NCBI GenBank assembly: GCA_045128735.1
Contig: JBGVRT010000046.1
Span: forward strand, 1 to 34,427
Direction: 5' to 3'
Length of the DNA: 34,427 nucleotides
Source of the DNA: RGIG8775 sp045128735
GTDB taxonomy: Bacteria; Bacillota; Clostridia; Oscillospirales; CAG-272
Below are positions 1 to 6,052 of the stretch, piece by piece. Positions within the stretch are counted from its first letter, which is position 1, and each line of letters opens with the position of its first letter. The translations under genes and the position numbers were made by a program. The notes under the pieces were generated by a model that worked only from the letters and a program-made list of their open reading frames with translations, made no database searches and was not told the DNA's origin.

Positions 1-191
1 AAACGGCTGTAAAATAAGAAAAACAATTAGTTTACACCACGCAAATTGTTACTTTTATTTGTGTACAGATTTTTTAACACCTGAATGGGAAATCCACTTT
101 TCTTTTTGAACCAAAAGGCGCAAAAGAAAAGTTCCCAAAAGAAAAACGCCGATGCGCCTGCGGGCGCGAGATTGTCGCTTTTTGAAAAAAG

Positions 192-253
192 CTCCGCAAA
201 AACTTTTCTCGCGGGCTGCAGTGCTAACACACCGCTAAACAATAATTTATCGG
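192..253 (+). repeat. Dispersed intergenic repeat, copy A
   Basis: Three blocks in fixed order: CTCCGCAAAAACTTTTCT (192-209), GTGCTAACA (221-229) and AAACAATAATTTATCGG (237-253). The same blocks recur in the same order at 3580-3675, and the last block alone at 362-378. Function is unknown; it looks like a degenerate non-coding repeat family. Confidence 0.6.
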
Positions 254-361
254 TCACCCAAAGCCAACGACTCGGTGTTTAGCCGAGGAGTGGGTTGCGT
301 GGCATTATGTCCGCACAAACAACGATGCGCTGACCTACAGGGCTGCGGCGCCTTCGCCGCC

Positions 362-378
362 AAACAATAATTTATCAG
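362..378 (+). repeat. Dispersed intergenic repeat, partial copy (last block)
   Basis: AAACAATAATTTATCAG matches the third block of the repeats at 237-253 and 3659-3675 with one or two differences. The other two blocks are absent. Confidence 0.5.
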
Positions 379-390
379 CGAGTTACCACA

Positions 391-419
391 AAGAAAACTC
401 CTCGGCATTTGCCGAGGAG
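391..419 (-). terminator. Rho-independent terminator of the rex-dnaD-dnaC operon
   Basis: A perfect 9-bp stem (CTCCTCGGC 398-406 with GCCGAGGAG 411-419) closes a 4-base loop. On the minus strand it is followed by TTTTCTT. It lies 17 bases past the dnaC-like stop codon. Confidence 0.85.
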
Positions 420-435
420 ATTGGGGCGCAGGGAG

Positions 436-1410
436 TTATTTTCTGATTTTTTGCATTCTGATGTCCGTACCTGTGAAGGGGAGGATGCGGAACTCGCCGA
501 TTATTCGGCTTGTGATGCGGTCGTTGTATTTCTTGAACAGATCCTGCTGTGTCAGGTTGGTGCTGATGAGTGTCGCCGCGCCGCGGTTTATGCGGACGTT
601 AAGCAGGTTATAGAGGCAGGAGACTGTAAACTGATTTGAAAGCTCTGTGCCCAAATCGTCGATTATAAGCAGGTCGCAATCGAAATATCTGTCGGTCAGC
701 TCGCCCTTTTCAACCTGTGACGAGTTGAACTGCTCAGCCTCGAAATCCGAGACCATATTCACCGCCGTCACGTAGAAAACGTCGTTTCCTTTCTCTATAA
801 CGCGCTTTGCAATGGCGCTTGAAAGGTGGGTCTTTCCAAGACCCGTGCCACCGAACATTGCTATGCTTTCAGCCTTTCCGGGCTCAAAGGTCTCGGCGTA
901 ATTCTTGGCGAACTCGAAGATTCGCTCCATCATTCTGTAGCTCTCGGGGCTTTGGCGGTAGTATTCAAGCGAGAAATTCTCAAAGGTCTGCTTGTCGAGA
1001 AGCCGCGCGATGCCCGAGCTTTCAAAGCCTGCCATTATCAGGGCGTTTCGCATACAGTCGCACATTTTTATGCCCACGTAGCCCGAGTCGGCGCACTTTT
1101 CGCACTCGTATTTCACGTCGGTGTAGTCGGCGGGATAGCCGCCCGCGACGAGAAGAGCCGCGCGTTTTTCGTTAAGCTCGTCGGTTTCGCGGCGTTTTTT
1201 TGCCAGTTTTTCCTCAACGTCCGCGCCGCCCGCAAGGGCAATGCCCATAAGCTCAACGCCCACGCGTGAGAGCTTGCGGTCTATTTCAGCCACTTCGGGG
1301 AGCTTGGCGTGAACCTGCTTGCGGCAGAGCTCAGCCTCGCGCTCGGCGATGAGATACTTAGTCTGATATTCTTCCTTTATTCTCTTGAGATTGTTTCTGT
1401 TGTATCCCAT
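436..1410 (-). CDS. dnaC: DnaC/DnaI-like helicase-loader ATPase
   Basis: Predicted replicative helicase loader of the DnaC/DnaI AAA+ family, which places the DnaB-type helicase on DNA at initiation or restart. The 324-residue protein has a helical N-terminal part, a Cys cluster that may bind metal (Cys103, Cys106, Cys117, Cys119), Walker A GGTGLGKTH at 187-195, Walker B LLIIDDLG at 247-254, and an arginine-rich sensor region near 298-303. Length is normal for the family. The start follows AAGGGAGA in the end of the dnaD-like gene, only 2 bases after its stop, so translation is probably coupled. It is the last gene of a three-gene operon. Insertion-sequence helper ATPases (IstB) share this fold, but no transposase is adjacent and the Cys cluster with DnaD next door favours a replication role. 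Confidence 0.88.
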   Translation of the reverse strand: MGYNRNNLKRIKEEYQTKYLIAEREAELCRKQVHAKLPEVAEIDRKLSRVGVELMGIALAGGADVEEKLAKKRRETDELNEKRAALLVAGGYPADYTDVKYECEKCADSGYVGIKMCDCMRNALIMAGFESSGIARLLDKQTFENFSLEYYRQSPESYRMMERIFEFAKNYAETFEPGKAESIAMFGGTGLGKTHLSSAIAKRVIEKGNDVFYVTAVNMVSDFEAEQFNSSQVEKGELTDRYFDCDLLIIDDLGTELSNQFTVSCLYNLLNVRINRGAATLISTNLTQQDLFKKYNDRITSRIIGEFRILPFTGTDIRMQKIRK

Positions 1411-1412
1411 AC

Positions 1413-2420
1413 TCAGTCTCCCTTCTTGTTGCCGTCGCTGTCAAAGCCACGGCTTATGGCGGCGTTGAAGAAGTCGTCAACGTCAAAGCTTGCAGCTTGT
1501 GCGCCCGTGGGCGTGCCTTTTCTTTTTTCCTTAGCCGCCGCAATGTCGGCGGGGGTCTTGAGACCCTCGGAGTACCAGGTTTCAAGCACCTTGTTGGCGT
1601 AGCTCATAGAGGGCTTTGAGGTGTTGTTGACCGTTTCCTCGTAGGCGAGTTTAATCATTTCGAAATCGAAGCCGTACTTGTTTACCCAAGCGTCTACGAA
1701 TGAATTTTCCTTTGTGGTGAAGGCGCGCTCGCCCATACCGAATATTTTGCGTATCTTGCTCTCTGCGGAAGCCGCCTTGTCAAGCTGACGGAAGTATTCC
1801 TCAAGTGCGGCGGCGGACTGAATGCCCTTGTCGTAGAGCGAAATTGCGGTTTTTTCCACGTAGCGCATATTTGCTTTTCCAATCTGCTTGCAGTAGGCAA
1901 GGAGATTGAGTATGTATTCCTCGTCAAGCCCCAGACCCTCGGAAATGCTGACGAGGCACTGGGTTTCGGTGACGTTGAACACCTTGCCGAGAACGCCCTG
2001 CGCTTCTTCTATAAGTCCCGAAAGCTCGCTTCTGCGTTCAAGCACGCGGGAGAACTCGTCGCCCGTGTATTGGGGAAGCTCGGTAACGCGTGTGCGCTTG
2101 GGAATTTCGGGGGTGACGGGTGTGGAGGTTTCGATAATGTGGGCGATACTGCCGCGCTCCTCTGCGGGGTCGTTCGTTTTTTCTCTTGAGAGAGTGCCCG
2201 CGCCTATCCAGAAGCCCAGCGCGCTGTCAAGGGCAAGTCTTGTCACCTTGAATTCAGCCGCGAGTGCGTCGGCGTGCTCCTCGTAATTTTCGGCGATTTC
2301 GGGGCGCTCGGACAGCGTAATGAGCAAGCGAAGCTCGGTTTTGCCCGCCCTGAGCAAAAGCCTTTGGGGAATAGAGGGCAGGGACAGTACCTTTCTGCCG
2401 TATTCAAAATATATTTTCAT
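1413..2420 (-). CDS. DnaD-domain replication initiation protein
   Basis: Predicted replication initiation or restart protein of the DnaD/DnaB (Bacillota) family, which remodels DNA and helps recruit the helicase loader; here the loader-like gene follows directly. The 335-residue protein has an N-terminal winged-helix-like part and a DnaD C-terminal domain. The latter includes the GLDEEYILNLLAYC segment and a repeat-like tail with YANKVLETWYSEGL, both typical of DnaD/phage-type proteins. A frame-compatible ATG lies 7 codons upstream at 2441, but ATG 2420 sits behind GAGGGAGA and follows the rex stop by 2 bases, so I chose it. It could be named dnaD or dnaB (Bacillota sense); sequence reading alone does not settle this. 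Confidence 0.85.
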   Translation of the reverse strand: MKIYFEYGRKVLSLPSIPQRLLLRAGKTELRLLITLSERPEIAENYEEHADALAAEFKVTRLALDSALGFWIGAGTLSREKTNDPAEERGSIAHIIETSTPVTPEIPKRTRVTELPQYTGDEFSRVLERRSELSGLIEEAQGVLGKVFNVTETQCLVSISEGLGLDEEYILNLLAYCKQIGKANMRYVEKTAISLYDKGIQSAAALEEYFRQLDKAASAESKIRKIFGMGERAFTTKENSFVDAWVNKYGFDFEMIKLAYEETVNNTSKPSMSYANKVLETWYSEGLKTPADIAAAKEKRKGTPTGAQAASFDVDDFFNAAISRGFDSDGNKKGD

Positions 2421-2422
2421 AA

Positions 2423-3109
2423 TTATTCTCCCTCGTTGCATTCTGCGTCGTAGACGCGGTAGCAGAGCGTCATAAGCGAGTCGCCCAGGTGGACGTTTTC
2501 GATTATGGCGTCGTCAGACAACTCAAGCTCCTGACCCGTAAAGTTCCAAAAGCCCTTGATTCCAAGGCTCATAAGCCTTGAGGCGACCTCCTGCGCGTAC
2601 TGCTTGGGGAGGGTAAGGACGGCGAAATCCACCTTGTGAAGCGAGCAGAATTCCTCGATGGTTTCAAGGTCGTAGACCGTCACGTGCTCGATTTTCTGGT
2701 TGACCAACAGGGGGTTGACGTCGAACATTCCGATTATTTCGATGCCCCTTTTTTCGAACATATTACTGCGAACTATGGCGCGTCCGAGGTTTCCCGCGCC
2801 GATGATGACCGAGTTAAGTCCTGCACCGACGCCAAGCAGGTCGCAGATTTTTGCGTAAAGATACTCCACGTTGTAGCCGTAGCCCTGCTGACCGAAGCCG
2901 CCGAAGCAGTTAAGGTCCTGCCTTATCTGCGACGCGGTGACGTTCATCATTTTGGAAAGCTCGCTCGAGCTGATTCGGGAGATTCCGTTTCTCATAAGTA
3001 TGCGAAGGTATCTGAAGTATCGGGGAAGCCGCTTGATTACCGAGTCGGACACCGCGGGCTTGCGTGAACGGTGGGAGATATCCTCTGCCTTTTTGGTCTT
3101 GTTTTCCAT
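2423..3109 (-). CDS. rex: Redox-sensing transcriptional repressor Rex
   Basis: Rex senses the NADH/NAD+ ratio and represses fermentation and anaerobic metabolism genes when NADH is low. The 228-residue protein has a winged-helix DNA-binding domain (about 21-75, with SSSELSKMMNVTASQIRQDL) and a Rossmann domain with GAGNLG at 104-109. Its C-terminal helix (GDSLMTLCYRVY) matches the domain-swapping end of Rex. Length is slightly over the usual 210-220 because of a basic N-terminal extension. It is the first gene of the operon with dnaD- and dnaC-like genes, an unusual partnership. Its start follows AGGAG with close spacing. I could not identify its promoter with confidence. Confidence 0.93.
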   Translation of the reverse strand: MENKTKKAEDISHRSRKPAVSDSVIKRLPRYFRYLRILMRNGISRISSSELSKMMNVTASQIRQDLNCFGGFGQQGYGYNVEYLYAKICDLLGVGAGLNSVIIGAGNLGRAIVRSNMFEKRGIEIIGMFDVNPLLVNQKIEHVTVYDLETIEEFCSLHKVDFAVLTLPKQYAQEVASRLMSLGIKGFWNFTGQELELSDDAIIENVHLGDSLMTLCYRVYDAECNEGE

Positions 3110-3350
3110 TTTTATACTCCTGAAATTTGAATTTTTTTACTCTTTTTTGGTCTTTTTTTATTTGTGCATTCCTACAAAATTTTTATCCATTTTTTGCCTT
3201 GAAAAAACTGGAAGCGAATTTTGGGGGGCGTTTTTTTGCGCCAAAAAGCGACATTTTTTGCTGTTTTTTGCATGTAAGTCACGCCGCGTCAAGCTTTGTC
3301 AGAGCCATTCTTGGACATTTTTGAAAACGTCTCAAAATGACCCAAAAAAG

Positions 3351-3384
3351 TTTTCCACAGCCTGTGGATAACCTATGTGCATAA
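3351..3384. promoter_or_regulatory. Cluster of DnaA-box-like sites
   Basis: TTTTCCACA (3351-3359, one mismatch to TTATCCACA) faces the perfect complement TGTGGATAA (3363-3371) across 3 bases, and TGTGCATAA (3376-3384, one mismatch) follows. A fourth site, TTGTCCACA, lies at 3755-3763. They sit in AT-rich DNA upstream of the rex-dnaD-dnaC operon. They may allow DnaA to control the operon; whether they are bound is inference. Confidence 0.45.
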
Positions 3385-3497
3385 CTTTTTTTGCCCCAAA
3401 CCCAACTGCCACGGAGTTTTTGGTTATTATGCCCAATCGAGTGGGCGGGAGAGGCGTGAGGAGACGGTGGAGAACGGGTCGCTTTTTTGTGAAAATG

Positions 3498-3516
3498 CTA
3501 ATAGCTCCGCTATTAG
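3498..3516. other. Small intergenic hairpin
   Basis: CTAATAGC (3498-3505) and GCTATTAG (3509-3516) form a perfect 8-bp stem with a 3-base loop. There is no T tract and no gene next to it, so it is not called a terminator. It lies just left of repeat copy B. Confidence 0.5.
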
Positions 3517-3579
3517 GTGCAAGAATTGGTTTTGCGGCTAAACACCGCAAATTTGCTTCGCAAACCCCAATTCTCGCCA

Positions 3580-3675
3580 CTCCGCAAAAAACTTTTCTGG
3601 AATAGCCTCCCTTTGACAAGGGAGGCAAAGGAGGCGGTTTGTGCTAACATAGTGCTTCAAACAATAATTTTTCGG
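3580..3675 (+). repeat. Dispersed intergenic repeat, copy B
   Basis: It carries the three blocks of copy A in the same order: CTCCGCAAAAAACTTTTCT (3580-3598), GTGCTAACA (3641-3649) and AAACAATAATTTTTCGG (3659-3675). Inserted between the first two blocks is a perfect 9-bp hairpin, GCCTCCCTT (3605-3613) with AAGGGAGGC (3618-3626), absent from copy A. Confidence 0.6.
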
Positions 3676-3803
3676 TGTCCTCAAACAATTTGTCAAACGC
3701 GCTGTTCTCTTGGAAAAACGGCGTTTTCTTATGGTTGTAGGTGCGGTTTGAGAGTTGTCCACAGCGAAAAAATAAAAAAGCATAAAATATTTCCAAAAAA
3801 CTA

Positions 3804-3832
3804 TTGCAAAATAATGAACACTGTGATATAAT
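3804..3832 (+). promoter_or_regulatory. Sigma-A-type promoter for the SipW-type operon
   Basis: TTGCAA (3804-3809), a 17-bp spacer and TATAAT (3827-3832) with TGTGA before the -10. Transcription from here would give a leader of roughly 365 bases before the first gene. A second, weaker candidate is TTGCAA 4061-4066 with TGTATT 4085-4090 (18-bp spacer). Confidence 0.6.
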
Positions 3833-3926
3833 TATCATGTATATATATCTATACCTTGAGGCGATTATGCCCAAAAACAGATGTTGATTTTTCAACAAAA
3901 TGCATAAAATTTTGTGTATTTTCTAT

Positions 3927-3940
3927 AAAAGTACACTTTT
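3927..3940. promoter_or_regulatory. Operator-like palindrome, site 1
   Basis: AAAAGTACACTTTT is a 14-bp inverted repeat (AAAAGT / ACTTTT, 2-bp centre). Its core is the exact reverse complement of the site at 4031-4044, and both are embedded in similar direct-oriented flanks (TTTCYATAAAAGT before, TTTTRGAGAAA after). Confidence 0.5.
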
Positions 3941-4030
3941 GGAGAAATTTGTTTTGTGTTAGAAAATAACCAAAAAAGCCGCTTTTTCACCTAAAAAATG
4001 GCAATAAATCGGCTTAAAATAACTTTCCAT

Positions 4031-4044
4031 AAAAGTGTACTTTT
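4031..4044. promoter_or_regulatory. Operator-like palindrome, site 2
   Basis: AAAAGTGTACTTTT, 104 bp from site 1 start to start, about ten helical turns, so the two would face the same side of DNA. Both lie in the predicted leader of the SipW-type genes. A regulator binding here is inference. Confidence 0.5.
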
Positions 4045-4205
4045 AGAGAAAAATTCCGTTTTGCAATCCAAGGATACAAGAAATTGTATTTTCTCGAGTT
4101 AGTCAGCCCCGAGAAGCGGCTTGTCTGCTTCTCGTGTGGCGAACTGCGCTTGTATCTTTTGATTGCCAAACGGCAAAAAATAATTTTCATAAGGAGAAAG
4201 AAAAA

Positions 4206-5939
4206 ATGTCTAACACAAAGACAACCAAGAGAGCACTGCTCACAAGCGTAATGGCACTTATGCTTTGCTTTGCAATGCTCACAGGAACCACCTTCGCTTG
4301 GTTCACAGACACAGAGACCAGTAGCAATAACCGAATTGTTGCAGGTACACTCGATGTGGATCTTCTGATGGACAAGGAAGTTAATGGTACCTACACATCT
4401 ATCGCAGGCGGAAGCGGCGATATCTTTAGCGAGGGCACAACAGCCAACAAAACAAATGCTACACTTTGGGAACCCGGTGCAACTCATGTAGCATATCTTG
4501 CTGTTAGAAACCTCGGAAACCTTGCACTCAAGTACAACATCGTTCTTAACGTAACCGATGAAGATGCAACTGATGCTGTAAATCTTGCGGATGTTCTTGA
4601 GGTGGCTGTCGTCAATTTTGACGAGGCTCCTACAGATGCAGAGCGCATTGTAGCTTGGGATGCAAATGCAACAGCTCCCACTATCAGCTCACTTTTTGTA
4701 GGAACAAGCAATGTTATTCTTGCTGCACCTAACGGAAAACTCGAGAACACAAACGATACCGATTATTTTGCTATCGCTGTACATATGCAGGAGGAGGCTG
4801 GTAACGAGTATCAGGGTAAGTCGATTTGCATTGATATTGCGGTTAATGCAACACAGCTTAATGCTGAAGAGGATGCTTTTGGAAAGGATTATGATGAGCC
4901 TGCTAAGGATGCTATTCCCCAGCACGCATCCGCTTCTATAAGCGTTGATCCTTCTGATGCCAATGCCGTATATGATGTTAAGGCAACAGATAGCAAAGGT
5001 GTTACTCTTGCTTCGGTAAATGTAAAGGCTGATGCTTTGGCCGCTGATGCGGAATTTGTTACTCTTGCGGTTGAAAGACTTGCAGCTGTTGATGGTAATG
5101 TAACTGTAGAGGACGGCAATTTGGCAAAGAGCTATGAAATTTCTCTCGACGGCATTAAGGAGGATAACACTGAGCCTGTTACCGTTCAGCTGTATGTTGG
5201 CGAGGGACTCGGTTCATCTTCCGATGTTAAACTTTATCACAAAGATGAATTGGTTACAAATGCCTTTTATAACCCCAGCACAGGTTATGTTATATTTGAA
5301 ATAACAAACTTTAGCCCCTTCACAGTTGTATATCCTGAAACACCTGTAGTAGTTGTTCCAGATGGTGATTTCCCGATAGCTGACCTTACGGAAACAGATG
5401 ATGTAGCTGATTGGTCTACGGGAAAACTTATGAAACCTGCAAATGATGAAGTACTTGAGGCAACTTTCCTCTTTAAGGCACCTCATAACAGTGAAAACAT
5501 TGATAGTTGTACCTATAAGGATTGGATTTGCGACTATTATGTAATGATGGACCTGGGTGATGGTGTTGACGTTCTTCCTGAAGGCACAATCGTTCTTGGT
5601 GGAAACTACGGCGATTGGGGTTGGAACGGATTTGTAAATCCCGAGGTTCCGACCAATGAGTGGATTCCTCTTCTTGGTTCCGTAACTGAAAATCCCTGGA
5701 CTTACAGTATGATTGTAGGTTTGGTAGAGGAATTTGTATGTGGAGTAGGACGTTCTGTTGAATATATGGCAGACGAGTCCGAGGATAAGGTGGACCTGGC
5801 AGGCGCAACCTTTACGGTAGCACTTCGCCTTTCCAACCCCGATAACGCAGATGAATACTATGACGTTAATACCGTTAAGTACACATTCGGCGAAACATTC
5901 GGCGAAGGAAATGCAGTAATTATAAATGCCACAAAATAA
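4206..5939 (+). CDS. SipW-type signal peptide surface protein (TasA/camelysin-like head)
   Basis: Secreted protein of 577 residues with the signal sequence type cut by signal peptidase SipW. It has basic residues, a hydrophobic core (LLTSVMALMLCFAMLTG) and TTFAWFTDTE around residues 28-38, with the likely cut before WFTD. The next 190 or so residues follow the TasA/camelysin pattern of NxxxAGTLDVDL, a WEPG segment and AVRNLGNLALKYNI. Proteins of this family form or decorate biofilm fibres. The rest has beta-rich segments (about 230-390) and a C-terminal part (about 400-577) I do not recognise. ATG 4206 follows AAGGAGAAAG; an in-frame ATG at 4134 lacks a site and would hide the signal peptide. 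No sipW gene or sortase signal is in the window. The next gene starts with a clearly related head, suggesting co-expressed fibre subunits. Confidence 0.85.
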   Translation: MSNTKTTKRALLTSVMALMLCFAMLTGTTFAWFTDTETSSNNRIVAGTLDVDLLMDKEVNGTYTSIAGGSGDIFSEGTTANKTNATLWEPGATHVAYLAVRNLGNLALKYNIVLNVTDEDATDAVNLADVLEVAVVNFDEAPTDAERIVAWDANATAPTISSLFVGTSNVILAAPNGKLENTNDTDYFAIAVHMQEEAGNEYQGKSICIDIAVNATQLNAEEDAFGKDYDEPAKDAIPQHASASISVDPSDANAVYDVKATDSKGVTLASVNVKADALAADAEFVTLAVERLAAVDGNVTVEDGNLAKSYEISLDGIKEDNTEPVTVQLYVGEGLGSSSDVKLYHKDELVTNAFYNPSTGYVIFEITNFSPFTVVYPETPVVVVPDGDFPIADLTETDDVADWSTGKLMKPANDEVLEATFLFKAPHNSENIDSCTYKDWICDYYVMMDLGDGVDVLPEGTIVLGGNYGDWGWNGFVNPEVPTNEWIPLLGSVTENPWTYSMIVGLVEEFVCGVGRSVEYMADESEDKVDLAGATFTVALRLSNPDNADEYYDVNTVKYTFGETFGEGNAVIINATK

Positions 5940-5950
5940 ATAGCCATACC

Positions 5951-6015
5951 CCGCCCACTCCTCGGAGTGGGCGGCAACCAAAGGACACAGCCATGTGCTG
6001 TGTCCTTTGGTTGCC
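5951..6015 (+). other. Twin intercistronic hairpins between the two SipW-type genes
   Basis: Hairpin 1 has a perfect 10-bp GC-rich stem (5951-5960 with 5965-5974, loop CTCG). Hairpin 2 has a perfect 19-bp stem (5973-5991 with 5997-6015, loop CATGT) and overlaps hairpin 1 by two bases, so the pair is stacked or mutually constrained. Neither is followed by a T tract, so a processing, stability or partial-attenuation role is more likely than simple termination. Confidence 0.75.
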
Positions 6016-6052
6016 GTGAGTTTCGCGGACGAAATAAAAAGGAGATAAAGAA

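Larger units (their letters stand above)
1..435. other. Intergenic region with repeats and a terminator, no gene
   Basis: No convincing gene lies here. Short open frames exist on both strands (about 65-76 codons), but they lack good ribosome binding sites and run through repeat sequence and hairpins. The stretch holds one fuller and one partial copy of a dispersed repeat (192-253 and 362-378), a small hairpin built from CTCGG/CCGAG arms near 270-287, and the terminator of the minus-strand operon at its right end. Confidence 0.6.
3110..4205. other. 1.1-kb gene-free regulatory region
   Basis: No gene is supported here. The left part (3110-3400) is very AT-rich and carries DnaA-box-like sites. 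The middle (3490-3680) carries hairpins and a copy of the dispersed repeat. The right part (3800-4205) carries a sigma-A-type promoter and a long leader with two palindromic sites and a hairpin (CGAGAAGC 4110-4117 with GCTTCTCG 4127-4134) ahead of the SipW-type genes. Open frames of about 80-150 codons cross the area on both strands but overlap these elements and lack ribosome binding sites. Confidence 0.6.

Noticed and set aside
85..282. A 65-codon plus-strand frame rich in Lys/Ser (and an overlapping 76-codon minus-strand frame).
   Set aside because: No ribosome binding site, and it runs through the dispersed repeat and a hairpin. It looks like chance reading of non-coding repeat.
3162..3177. 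TTGTG-N6-TACAA as a Rex operator for autoregulation.
   Set aside because: The half-sites are imperfect and the spacing is 2 bases shorter than the usual 18-bp Rex palindrome.
3110..3800. Chromosomal origin of replication.
   Set aside because: DnaA-like boxes are few, and dnaA and dnaN are absent from the window.
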